Of a stretch of DNA of 64,000 nucleotides, positions 53,466-64,000 are shown piece by piece (the stretch's first letter is position 1; every line of letters starts with the position of its first letter). Location: contig CM037840.1 in the NCBI GenBank assembly GCA_021234535.1, positions 16,261,415 through 16,325,414 on the forward strand, in the 5' to 3' direction. A model generated the notes under the pieces. The model was not told where the DNA came from. It saw only the letters and a list, made by a program, of their open reading frames with translations, and ran no database searches. The translations under genes were made by a program, and so were the position numbers. Source of the DNA: Stichopus chloronotus (Eukaryota; Echinodermata; Holothuroidea; Aspidochirotida; Stichopodidae).

Positions 53466-56400
53466 CTGAAAAAAAACAAGAAAGTCAAATGACTATGTGA
53501 TTCCTTGCCAATATTCATGACAACAAAGGACAATATGCACATACAGTACCAATCTTGAAGTTCAAATACCTTATCCTTCTTGAGACAGCATGCCTACACC
53601 ATGCTCTTTTGATAACTGTGTGTGCTGATTACAGGTACTGTAGTTTTAAATGTTTTCACAATCTGACCTCTGGTGACCTCAAATGAACTATAATGTACAC
53701 CAAAATCAATGGGAATTATTTACTCACTACGTCCAACCAACACACCAAGTATGAGGTTAGTCAGGGTTACCCTTCTTGAGATACCGTGTTTGCAAGCAAG
53801 GCAATACATACATACATACATACATACACACATACAACATCACCACCGCATAGATTCCTTTTGCCTTCGGCAAGGAATCAACAAAAAATACGAAGATCTC
53901 ATTATCTGCTAATTTTACTTTTAGGAGGTGTAGTAGTAGGCAGGCTCTGTGCTACACTTTTCAGCATGATTATCATCAGGGTTGTCACCACGCCGGGCGG
54001 TGCTACCCAGCTCTCAAAATCTCCGCCCGGCACTCGCCGTCAATTTCAGCATCACCGCCCCGCACAAATTTCGTAACTTAATTGAATAAAATTGTTAGAT
54101 TTCTTTAGACTTCTGAGTGATTATCCTTTTTTTATCACAAAACGGCCAAGTAAGCTGAAACATTTCCGCACTGGTCGAAACCAAAGAACTGAATTCATAA
54201 TTTATACTCTAGAGTGCACCATTTTACATCCAAGCACTCTCCAACCCGCAAAAATTTTTCAAAGGGGAGGTCCCCTTAAACCCCCCAGGACAGCGATCAC
54301 AAATTACCCAGCTCTCAAAATGGTCTGGTGACAACCCTGATTATCATAAACCATATAAGGTAGCAATAGCATACAATACTAACATTTTGTGCCCCTATCA
54401 CATTATAAATGGCTTAAATTAAAAAAAATGAAGATCCATCAAGCTTCACTACAGTATGATAGTTTACAGGGGTTTTGAGCTTTGACCACACCAATACAGC
54501 AGGATCATCTACAGTATTCATAATGGGTAACCTGCAGGCCATGTAAGATAGCAGTAGCTTTTATTCTTGAGATATGTTTCTGAGCATTTTTCAAAATTTG
54601 ACATATTGTGACCATGAATGACCTTGAAACAAAACAGTGGGGATCATCTACTCAATACAAATCATTTACATGCCAAGTAGGAGATCATTTAGAGTTTATA
54701 ACTGGCAAGTACACTACAGTTACCGAAAAGTTTTACTACCATCAACTGAAGAAGGTAAAACAATAGAGTTAGTAAATTGACGCTACTTTCCCAACGTGTT
54801 GCACACAATTCTAGTGCCTCCTCACTTTTCTTAACATGGCATAAGTTCACAACATGATAATGGGAGAAAGGTGACTTTTAAATTATCCCTAAGGTTCACA
54901 GAATCAGATTGGCATGCTTCACTTTTGCCATGCTTCAAACTTGTACATCACACTTACATAAATGCTTTGCAAAGATGTTTAAGTTATTTGAGCCTTTATT
55001 GTGTAAGTGAATCTTGGTACAGTAGCATTTGCACAGAGTACGTTCCTAGCCAGTCCAAAAAAAAAAAAACAATCATCCAAAGATCTCAGATACATAAAAC
55101 ATAAATGTAAAAACATTCACATCAATTCACATATGGTATCAGCTTGGTCTTTTCAGAGCATGAAAAAAGGGGGATAATATTTAAATTTTTTTTACAGAAA
55201 AAAATATACTTCTAGAATACTATTTAAGGTGTGATAGATAACAAACTTATGCAGAATGGGAGCAGTCTTTTCAAGAGACAAGTTTTCATGTGCATTCCAT
55301 TATTTGTTGTTTAACAATACTTTGATACACTCTCTGTTAATTTTTTATGCATTATGTTTGGTAGAGATGAAACTGTTACTGATGATCATTTGTGAGACTG
55401 CATGGTTTAATAATGATTAAAAATATGCTCATTATATGACATGTTGGTGCATTTAACTGCAACATTCCCCCTGTAAACTGCATGCAAATCTACTGAAGTA
55501 TTTGGGTGCCTAAATGGGCTTAATAAACTGCTCATAAATCTCCTAATTCAGTCATGTACAGCACATCGCTTACTTACCTTGACCATAACATTCCTTGTCT
55601 TCTTTCCTTTCCATTGTTTTTTCCTGGGTACCTCTTGATGCTTGCTGGTATCACCATCCTTGAAGGAAATAAAAAAAAAAAGACTCAGAGAATGATCACG
55701 AAAAACATACTGTGCAGACCTATTCTTATTCCAAAGATCTCTATGGCCTGCAACTTCAATCATTATTGGAAAGGAGAGAGATGCATGGGCATGGCAAACT
55801 TCACATACCGCACTTGAATATGGCCATGTTTGACTGTGGGAAACATCCAACTGACAATATGAGAACAATGGTGAGAAACTGATTTGCATATTAACCACTG
55901 TAGTAATGCCCAAGACTGAACACTTCCAAGGGAACCAAGGAAAATGTGCAATGAATCCTTTCTATCATTTGCGGTCAAATGAAAATAACAATGACTTCAA
56001 ATTGACCTAAATTACTTGACAGGTAATTCCAGCCTCAACACAGAAAATGAAATCTACACATTTACTGTACAGTTAGCCAACATTCCATACTTGATCTTAC
56101 ACTACCAATAGGTAAGTAACTTACAACCAGAACAAACAACAACACAAAACTCGCACACCAATTTTGAAGTTCAAAAACATTACCCTTTTTGAAGTACTGC
56201 ATCTACAACTTCAAACTATGACACTTCCTCACCAAAGAAAATGACAATATCTTCTCATCAAAATTGCAATGACAACACTTGCAAGTTCCAGCCAGAATCA
56301 GTTGCTAAGATTTCATTCTAAATAGATGTTTCTGACTTTAACCTCTGGTGACCTCAAGTGACTTTCAACTAAATGGAGAGTAATGACTACTATTTACTTT

Positions 56401-59400
56401 AACTCACAATGGACAATCGACACAAGGTTTGAAATTCCAGTAACAATCTCTTTTTGAGACACTGTGCTCACAAGGTGTCCAAAGTATGAAAAACTATAGC
56501 AGTGTTAACAGTTCAAAGATCCAGCAAGAATCAGTTGAAGGAAAGCCCTTAAAAAGTGTTCATACTGACCTCAAATGACCTTTGACCTCCCAGAATAAAC
56601 AATCCAGATAATCTATTCAAAGGTACCACCTACATAACAACTCTTCAAGTGATTGCATGCAAAGGTGAAAAGTGGACACATACAAATTCTGTGTCCAAAA
56701 GTTTAGTATGAGCTTTAAATGCAAAACTCCCACAACATGAAAAAAAAAGGATCTTGTCATACCTTCCCATCACCTGCAGGTCTCTTGGAACCCCTCCTGG
56801 CAGAACTTGAAGTTGAACAGTCTTCAAAACCAGGTCCTTCTATTGACTCACTGTCCTGTGAAAATGAAATGCCAAAAAAAAAAATAGGCAACTTAATTGT
56901 ATCCACCAAATATCCCCATGTTATTTGACACTGGTTTTATGGCATTCATTTACATTAAAGAAGCAAAGTTGAATTACAAATTCCAGCTAACTTGGTGTAT
57001 AATTACACGACAATCAATTTATGTTTTACAACTCAGCACTAACTTTGAACACAAAAGTGGTCAATATGATGGGAAAATGGGCCTTTTAAATGAAAACTCA
57101 CAGATTTTGTGAGTACATTCCAACAACAGTGCTAACAAGACATACAGTACGGATAGAATGCTATGAGGGTACTGTGCCATGGACTCATGCGAGGGCTTTA
57201 CCTCTGGACTGCAGCAGGGGGCCCCAGTGTAAGTTTCTAATCCCCACCAGAAGTGCACTGGTTCCCTTGCTTGGAGCCTGGCACTAAAAGTTTCTAGCTA
57301 GAAAACTGTAGTCCACTACTACAATATGCTTTCAAATTAATAGAAACTTGATTTGTGATATTTGTCCCCCCTCATTTACATACAGTATGATGTTGCATCT
57401 TTGTGTCACAATATCATCTACAGAAAAGAAGTTACAATACTCTATGATAAAAGGGCACAGATAAATATTGACATTGACACACAACAACAGACAGAATAGC
57501 CCAGAAAATGTTAAGTGTGACAAACAATCAGGCATACAAAGGAAACAGTATGTGTTTCATACCTCCTCTACACGTGGGTGTCTTTCTTTGTCTTTCGTAC
57601 CAGAACTGGAGGCGCCTGAGGCAGGTCTTGCTTCGATTGACTCCAAGTACTGTGGAGATAGAGTGACAGAGAAAATAATCTTCAAATTTCACATTGGCTG
57701 AAAATCTTTCAGAATCAGATGAAAAAACTGTCAGTGTTATCTGCATTCATCATTGGCCATGTGAACAATGCTTAATGAGCTCCAATATGAACTGAGAACA
57801 GTTAACATGATGGCAGGAGTTCTAGATGCATATCTACCCAAAACCTGCTCAAGAATGCTTTCCATAGATCATTTATGATACTGTATATGATACTGTATAT
57901 CTTAGCGGTTTCCAAGAAATGAACTACCCTGCAGTAGTGTGAGGCTTACGGCAAGAGTTCTAAGCATGGGTTCCCCTTATCATTGAGATGAGAGGCATTT
58001 CTGGTACTTAACTACTGTACAGGTTGGGCACGCTACTAGCTCATTCTTTTCACAAACATTTCCATTAAAAAGTATAAAGACTATACCAGGGTTCTGAAGT
58101 TCTGACCTGCTTACAGTACTTTTGTCACAACTGAAAGAGATATTGTGCCATAATTTTAGCACATCTACAGGCAGTGAAGTCACTTGAAAAAATTTTTTCC
58201 TTAATGTCTTATGAAACTCTGCCTTATTTTGTAACATTTTGTGCTTATTGCATGAGATGATTATAAAATGAGTATGACAAAAAAAAAAAAAAAATGCAAA
58301 GAGTACACAGTGTACACATATCTACGGGGAGATTACGCCACCATGTACTCTCAAAAAGTTTTCAGACATTACACAAACATAAAACATAGAAGTGTCAAGT
58401 AGACATTTTAAACAATGGCGTCTTGAGAAACCACTGCATCATGTAGCCTACAGTAACAAAAATTCCACACCAAGTTGACTAATGCATTATCTGGAGCAAT
58501 CTCTTATGCTAGGTGGCCAATGGTTTGTAAATTTAAGACACAGTCCAAGTGGAAGAAGGTAAAGTAACTTGCAAAGTAGGAGGTGATGTTGGCTTTTGCT
58601 CTACAGTATGTAGTATGTTAGCCAAAGGCACAAATATTCCTTGAAGCAGTATATACTGTTCAGGCTAGACTATACCATAGACTTTTACTGAAAACAGGCT
58701 ATGCATTTATGTTTAGGTAGGCCCCAAGCTTTCTACTAGTTTCTAACATAGTCTGCCTATAACGGCAACCACTTTGTAGACATAGTCTTCTAACACAGTG
58801 AGTTGAGGTGTTTTGGATCAGACCTAGGTCTTTGGTCTTGTTCGAAGGTTTTGAAGCTGTTGATTACAGGGAGTTGTTCAGTTTAAAGGGATGCTGGTGC
58901 TACCAGAGGATACATTTTCAAGTATTTTCAGGGTCAGTGTTGTCTTTAGATGTAGGAAAACAGTTCCTTTCAGCTTCCTATTGCATGGAATAGCTTCATA
59001 GCTGAAACAGTCAATTGTACATTGTTTAATGCCTTCAAGGGTTTTCTTACTGCTAAAAGACTGAGACAGTGGGAGAAAATTGAGCAACCGTGCCTTCAAG
59101 TTCAAAAGCGTTGACTGGTTTGGATGGTTCCAGTTTTTTGACTCACATTGATACTGTACTGTATATAATCCTAAATCATTTATCATTGTGGAAAAACTAT
59201 TTGTGGAAGACACAGTTTGACTTTTAAGAACTTTCACTAAGTTTAATATAAGAAATACTTATAAGCCTAACTAGTACTAGGCTAGGGTCTACCGTAGGTG
59301 CGACCTGATATGGATTAGCTAGAGTCACTCAGACTCATTTGGCATAGGCCTAGCTAAAATGAAGTGTTGTTCAATTAAATGCAGGCCTAAACATAGGCCT

Positions 59401-60243
59401 AGCTTTAACTTAGTTACTCAACTTATGACTACGTTAGTCATGTTACTTATGTGCTACTTGCTAAGCCTAATCTCGCACACGGGTATACCTTGGCTAGTTC
59501 TAGCAATCAGTGCAGCAATCAATCACACTTCGTGTGCAATGGTATGCTTAGGAGATGTTACGGTTTAGCAGTAGGCTAGCCTAACGTTAGGCCTAAGCTA
59601 ACGTATTTCAGTTTTTTTCTGGGGGGAACAGTGTAGGCTAGGCCCAGGCCTGCACTACAGTGTTAATCACCACATGGCTTGATAGGTCTTGAATTTTGTG
59701 CGTCATGACTTGCTAAATGCTAGGTAAATAATTCTTTCGGTAACACGGAAAGGATGACTTGCTGGTTTTAGGCCTAGGACTACAGACGAGCAGTTCTCGG
59801 AACAAAATGCCAAACGTTATTCTGGGGGGTTAGTTCCCAAACCTCGAGCGTGGGCTTGACGGGAAAGAAAATTACGAGTACGATTCTCTCACCTTTCTTG
59901 CAACTGAGGAAGCAATTCTGTTAATGCTGGATAGCCTGGGTTTCGGAGGTGGTCGAAAAGAAAATAAAGTGGGCACTGCGTCCTCCCTCAATAACTTTCG
60001 AGGCTTCGTACCCAGCAATTTACTTTGCAAGTCCTCCTTGAAACAATCCGCCGTGAAGTGGTCCTCACATACAACATAGTCCTTGCCACTTACGAAAGTT
60101 TTGAATTCTAATTTTGTAACTGAAAGAGCGTTCAGCCACTTTTTGCATAGTTCTGGCTTCTTCTGAGGATTCGGGATCCTAAAATAACTTTTCTGGTCCC
60201 TGCCTGTGTGGTTTGAGCAGCCAAAAGCCTGACAATGCGGCAT
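51201..60243 (-). CDS. THAP-Kolobok transposase-like gene, five exons, 958 codons
   Basis: Exons on the minus strand: 60243-59893, 57649-57563, 56855-56763, 55658-55578 and 53465-51201. Every junction is GT-AG and phase 0, and the joined frame is open. Residues 1-90 are a THAP zinc finger (CQAFGC ... CEDHF, AVPTLF). Residues 118-204 form a Ser/Lys-rich linker from three small exons. Residues about 330-370 are a Ser-rich tract. About 490-520 is a CX2C/CXC pair. Kolobok-like transposase motifs follow: LSGDGRCDSPGYNAKY (about 608-622), VVATDRH (about 675) and SLEVFHSV (about 823), supplying a plausible D-D-E triad. Kolobok proteins bind element ends through THAP. The intact frame fits either an active TE-encoded gene or a host-recruited one. 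Confidence 0.85.
52965..53045. repeat. GAT/GAC trinucleotide repeat inside exon 5
   Basis: Plus-strand (GATGAT)n and (GACGAC)n encode a run of about twenty serines on the minus strand. Length polymorphism would be expected. Confidence 0.85.
53690..53895 (+). repeat. Dispersed repeat with CATA microsatellite and hairpin tail
   Basis: Same order of phrases as 6340-6580: GTTACCCTTCTTGAGATACC, a (CATA)n tract at 53806-53832, CACCGCATAGATTCC and a GCCTTCGGCAAGGAATCAA hairpin tail. Lies in the last intron of the THAP-Kolobok gene. Confidence 0.75.
53969..54347. mobile_element. 363-bp hAT-type MITE with 8-bp target duplication
   Basis: The 8-mer ATTATCAT occurs at 53969-53976 and 54340-54347. Between them, 53977-54339 begins CAGGGTTGTCACCA and ends TGGTGACAACCCTG, a perfect 14-bp terminal inverted repeat. 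CAGGG termini and an 8-bp duplication are hallmarks of the hAT superfamily. There is no coding capacity. A 17-bp direct repeat (TACCCAGCTCTCAAAAT) sits near each end (54004-54020, 54305-54321). It lies in the last intron of the THAP-Kolobok gene. Confidence 0.92.
55578..55658 (-). CDS. Exon 4 of the THAP-Kolobok gene
   Basis: 81 bases, 27 codons, phase 0 at both ends, between CTTCAAG and GTAAGT. It encodes DGDTSKHQEVPRKKQWKGKK then TRNVMVK, a lysine-rich linker that could serve as a nuclear localisation signal. Confidence 0.8.
56763..56855 (-). CDS. Exon 3 of the THAP-Kolobok gene
   Basis: 93 bases, 31 codons, phase 0, between TTCACAG and GTATGA. It encodes DSESIEGPGFEDCSTSSSAR then RGSKRPAGDGK. 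It resembles exon 2 in having ESIE, then a Ser run, then a basic end. Confidence 0.8.
57563..57649 (-). CDS. Exon 2 of the THAP-Kolobok gene
   Basis: 87 bases, 29 codons, phase 0, between CTCCACAG and GTATGA. It encodes YLESIEARPASGASSSGTKD then KERHPRVEE. Similar design to exon 3. Confidence 0.8.
57700..59870. other. First intron of the THAP-Kolobok gene; nothing else recognised
   Basis: AT-rich with an A-run near 58280-58294 and many TAGGCCTA-like palindromes from 59260 to 59790. Short frames (58808-58993 plus, 58878-59237 minus) lack motifs. Confidence 0.45.
59893..60243 (-). CDS. Exon 1 of the THAP-Kolobok gene (THAP domain)
   Basis: The start ATG at 60243 (MPHCQAFGC) matches where THAP proteins normally begin. 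An in-frame TTG further upstream at 60264 is not a likely start. The C2CH pattern is C4, C9, then C-x2-H in VVCEDHF (about residue 62), with the conserved W in CKKWLNAL and AVPTLF near residue 88. 117 codons, then donor AAAG|GTGAG. Confidence 0.88.
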
Positions 60244-60486
60244 TTTCGGTGCAGCGTCTTCCAATTTTTCAGCTATTCGCGATCATCTTCAAATGTTCAA
60301 TGTGCATTATCTAGTGTTACAGCCTGACCATGTGCTCGTCGCTCCTCAAATAGTTGGGCGGTGTTTACGTCACAGGTCACAGAGGTCAGGAGAAATTCTA
60401 TACGAATGGCAGCTCACTTGTGTGTTGCGGTGCGGAAAGTGGCTATGTCAATGGCGGGTAGTTTGAATATGTACGCTGCCGTGTAT

Positions 60487-62640
60487 AGTGGCTCAAAAGT
60501 CGCTAGATTTGACTTTGGAATCGCGAAGATGTGATCTTTTGGGTGAATTGTACTTGTATCTTGCCTTTTGTTACCCTTTAAGGAGATGGCAAATAGGTCT
60601 TACGGCTGATATAACCAAAGCCTTCCTTCAAATAAAGGTACACCCAAAAGATCAGGATGTGCATAGGTTTTTATGGGAGGTGGATGGTATAGTCACAGTT
60701 CTGAAGTTTAAGAGGGTCCCTTTTGGTAATAAGAGCAGCCCTTTTTTGTTGAATGCTACAATCAAACGCCATCTTGCAGGGTGAGGTCCACATATTGCAG
60801 TCACTGAATTGGAGGAGAATCTTTAGGTTGATGACCTTTTGAAGGGTGAGGATCTTGAGGAAGATGTTTGTAAATTGTTTAGGCAAAGTGAAACAGTCAT
60901 CAATGGAGCTGGCATGTCCTTTGCCAAGGGTGCTTCCAATAGTAAAATGGTAACACAAACACTGTTTAAAGAATTTGGTTCAAAACATTTGGATGTAGAC
61001 TCAGTGAGGATTCTTGATTTAACCTGGCTTAGGTACGCGGTGGAGAGATTTAACTGGATTGGAGGTTCACATGTTTTGTGATGCAGCACATCAGGGGGGT
61101 TATGGTGCCACAGTACATATGAGAGTGCCAAACAACTCAGCAAGCTCCTTTAATCTGTCATTTGTTATATCCAAAGCCAGAGTGGCACCCGTTCGTCCTG
61201 TCACCCTACCCAGGTTGGAGTTATTGGGTGCTTAATGGGATCTAGATTGCTATCCTTTGTGATAAAGGCTTTGAAATTGTTACAGATGTTGGACAGATTC
61301 AACAATAGTTCTGTCTTGGATAAAAGGGAATCCTGACCAGTGGAAAGTATTTGTTGCTAACAGGGTCAGGGAAATTCTTAGTTTAACGAACCCGGAATGT
61401 TGGTTAAACACTCGTGGGGCCGAAAACCCTGACGATCTGGTTACTAGATTTATTGCTTCTCAAAAATTAGTTTCATCTAGGCTTTGGCTCAGTGGACCTT
61501 GGTTGTTGTCGTGAATGCCTTTGTCCCAGTTTTCTTTAGAATCTGAGGCAAAAGGGCCACCTTGTAAAGAGGAGAGGAAACGAGCAGCACTTATGAGTGT
61601 CAGTACAGACTATGAAACCCCCTTTCTAGTGGAGAGGTGGGGTACCATGGGCAAAATGTTGCGAGTAGTAGCTTATGTACTAAGATTTATTGCCAATTTA
61701 AGGGCACTTGGAACAACCAAGGTAGGGAAACTGGATCATACTGAGCTCGAAGGGGCCCAGAGAAGTTTGTTCTCCTGTATCCAGAAACAGCACTATGGTG
61801 TTGAACTTGAGGCTTTGGGTAATGGTAAGCAATTGCCAGGTCTCATCTATTGTCTGGAAGCTCCTCAACAAAAGCTGTACATATTATTACTAACTTGTGC
61901 AGTAGTAAGGGCTGTACACTTGGAATTGACAGATTCCCTATCCCTGGCAGATTCCATACTCACCTTCTCGAGGTTTGTGGCAAGAAGGGGTTTACCTTCT
62001 GTAGTATTTTCTGTCAATGCCAAGACATTCTTGGCGGCAATTGACAAACTTATGACGACATTGGGATCACGTTGTCCCAAATTCGTTACTATAAATCCGT
62101 TCTCCGTGGTGGGGTGGATGGTGGGAAAGGTTGGTAAGGAGTGTCAAGGGATGTCTTAGAAAGTCAGTTGGCAAAGGCTTATTGAAGAGAAAACAATTGG
62201 AAACTTTTAGTTGAAGCTGAAGCCTGTATCAAAGCAAGGCCCTTGACGCCCTCACACTTTTTCATAGGGAGATGCAACAGTGTAAAACACTACAACTACA
62301 ATTGCTTGAGCAATTCTGGGCAATGTGGCATAGGGATTATCTTTCCAACTTACCCCCAACACTCAATAGATTCAGGACCCCTTGGTTACTGATGGGTTGA
62401 GCTCTGTGTCAGGTCGGGCAGCAGGCGTGTCCCAGGAACATGGTGGTAGTGGTGATAATGTTCAAAATGTGAAATTGCAAGATAAACATGCCAAAGATCA
62501 TGAAATTAATGGAGCATTGAAGTATTATATTACCCGTAGTGGTCGTGTTTCTACACCAAAAGACAGATTAGATTTGTATGTCATTGCCAAAGAAAGGTGT
62601 TGAATCTGGCTCCGTCATTATTATTAATTTCGTTTGAAAG
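60487..62640 (+). pseudogene. BEL/Pao retrotransposon pol, decayed
   Basis: RT begins RWQIGLTADITKAFLQIKVH and continues PFGNKSSPFLLNATIK. The catalytic box near 60824-60838 reads stop-VDDLL, its Tyr codon having become TAG. RNase H-like pieces follow (AHQGGYGATVHMRVPNN, PVTLPRLELLGA). Next is an integrase core in the frame 61515-62159 (LTCAVVRAVHLELTDSLSLA, FVARRGLPSVVFSVNAKTF), where a Val occupies the usual second catalytic Asp. The last pieces are LLEQFWAMWHRDYLSNL in shifted frames up to about 62345, then a tail frame to 62603. Many stops and shifts; inactive. The 5' part of the element (gag, protease) is absent here. Confidence 0.82.
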
Positions 62641-62784
62641 TAGTCACTAATACAACCACGTAGTGTAGCATTTTTTGTTCATCAAGTTTGATCTGTCCCT
62701 GGCAGAGACCAGTGGCTTATGTAACTATGTAAAGAAAGTTGAAATTTGTTGATTGGAGTTCGTAAACTCCCATGAGGGAGAGTA

Positions 62785-63001
62785 TGTTGCGACTTGTTAT
62801 TGATGGATGCTGCCACCATTTTATCTGATCTTGTTAGTAGTACTGTGTAAGGGCTGTATATCCAGTGTAATTATTGTTATGTTTGTAACGTATAGCTTTG
62901 CGAGGCAGTTGCCGAAGAGAGATTGAAGGGGAGACACAATAAGAATTTGTGAGTTGTAATTTAGTCTCAACGTTTCTTTCTTAAGCTATCAGGTCACGAC
63001 A
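62785..63001 (+). repeat. Probable BEL/Pao 3' LTR (217 bp)
   Basis: A purine-rich stretch (CATGAGGGAGAGTA) precedes TGTTGCGACTTG at 62785. The segment ends GGTCACGACA at 63001, so the ends are near inverted copies (TGTTGCGAC versus TGTCGTGAC). Position right after the pol remnant supports a 3' LTR. No 5' partner is present in the window. The next LINE copy starts only about 10 bases further on. Confidence 0.65.
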
Positions 63002-63010
63002 GTCATAATT

Positions 63011-64000
63011 CCTTCCTTCGTTCCTTGCTGTGCCCCTTGTATCCTGGCTGGAGACTTTAACTGTGTCCCCGACACTCGGTTCGACCGATTGTCTTCGTGT
63101 GCATCGTCGAGCTGTGATGTCGGCATGTCGGAGTTGGACATGTTTATGAAAAATCAGGACATGGTAGACGTTTGGAGAGTGCAACATCCCGGCTTAGACA
63201 TGTTCACTTGGCATCGCCCTGATGGCTCGGATACCTCAAGGTTGGACCCGGTGTACTCTCCACCTGCGCTGTCTCCGAGTTGCTGTGAAATTGTGACATG
63301 TCCGATTTCGGACCATGATGCAGTTACTGTCTCCTTTCAACCTCCAGTGTCATGGCCAGTAGGGAGGGGTTTCTGGAAAATGAACACGGATATCCTAATG
63401 GAGGATGATTATAACAGACAGTTTAAGGCCAGTTACGAAGGGTGGCGAACATTGAAGTCGGCCTTTTCAACGGGTTTGGAGTGGTGGGACGATGTGAAGT
63501 CTCGCATCAAACAGTTTACAGTCGAGTACTGTGCTGCAAGAGCTCGTCGAAGAAGGGAGTTCCTCTCGCTCTGCTCAAGGGAGAGGAAAGGGGACTCTTC
63601 CGCACTTCACGCAATCCAGCAGTTTCTTGACCAGAACCTACACGGGGCTCGTGTTCGTGTGCATTGCGTGGAGGCGGAGGAAAAACCAACTATCAAGTTT
63701 TACCGGGACGTCACGAAGTATGCCATCGATCGGCGCGTAAGGGCAGTCCGTGACGTCCACGGCGTAGTACAGAAGGACCCTCTCGACATCGTAGAAGTAT
63801 TTAAAAACTTCTATGAGCAGCTATACTACAGCAGATGTCGATGAGGGCCTTCAACAGTCCCTGTTGAATAATATTGTCTGGACCCCTTCTGAAGATCAGA
63901 ACGATGAACTTGGTTCTCCCTTGACAGTCGACGAGCTCTGGAGGGCGGTGGCGAAGATGAAAGCCGGTAAAGCCCCTGGGTCTGACGGTATTCCGGTGGA
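63011..64000 (+). mobile_element. Tx1/L1-like LINE, 5'-truncated copy running off the window
   Basis: Starts at the position equivalent to 41225 of the full element (CCTTCCTTCGTTCC) inside the endonuclease and continues into RT (KAPGSDGIPV at the window end). The frame 63089-63844 is open over most of the endonuclease and linker. It then shifts at the segment encoding QLYTAADVDEG, where the full copy is open. The rest lies beyond 64000. Confidence 0.92.

Overview
The window is eukaryotic and looks like a repeat-rich invertebrate nuclear genome. Genes are split by GT-AG introns. Intergenic DNA is AT-rich and full of short CTGTACAGTA-like and TAGGCCTA-like runs. Mobile-element debris includes a Tx1/L1-like LINE, a BEL/Pao and a Ty3/gypsy LTR element, Helitron, Mutator-like, P-type, hAT-type and Kolobok-type pieces, and a Polinton-like DNA polymerase. 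An invertebrate deuterostome, plausibly an echinoderm such as a sea cucumber, is my best guess. That is inference from repeat style and gene families, not proof.

Host-like genes. (1) A five-exon gene on the minus strand (51201-60243) joins a THAP DNA-binding exon to a Kolobok-type transposase-like exon. All four introns are phase 0, all splice sites are canonical, and the 958-codon frame is unbroken. (2) A two-exon plus-strand gene (45474-47451, 195 codons) carries a P2X7-type intracellular cysteine-rich domain. (3) A plus-strand first exon (39188-39528) resembles the N-terminus of integrase-domain orphan genes; a complete LINE lies in its intron. (4) Two minus-strand paralogue-like loci (A, about 4431-7745; B, about 26715-31430, possibly starting at 33806) share a layout: two C2H2 fingers, a shared-looking middle block, and a C-terminal block ending in a FLQQ motif. 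Both carry in-frame stops at otherwise conserved places.

Mobile-element layout. 0-1.4 kb: Helitron and BEL gag-like remnants. 9.3-11.9 kb: two Ty3/gypsy pieces on opposite strands and a 5'-truncated LINE that has lost its YADD box. 14-17.3 kb: a mosaic of P-type transposase, SINE, 12-bp tandem repeat, family B DNA polymerase and an uncharacterised gene fragment, partly bracketed by an inverted repeat. 18.4-20.7 kb: a 244-bp tandem repeat and a broken two-finger reading frame. 21.7-23.6 kb: a Mutator-like N-terminus abutting a LINE on the other strand. 27-27.7 kb: a second LINE type inside locus B. 37-44.4 kb: a 30-bp LINE micro-insertion with target duplications, a 31-bp perfect inverted repeat, two LINE scraps, and one full-length LINE (39620-44408) with 16-bp target duplications and an intact ORF2. 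54 kb: a 363-bp hAT-type MITE with an exact 8-bp duplication, inside the THAP-Kolobok gene. 60.5-63 kb: a decayed BEL/Pao pol and an LTR. 63 kb to the end: another 5'-truncated LINE running off the window.

Boundaries of decayed elements are approximate. Splice sites were read by eye, and no database search was possible.
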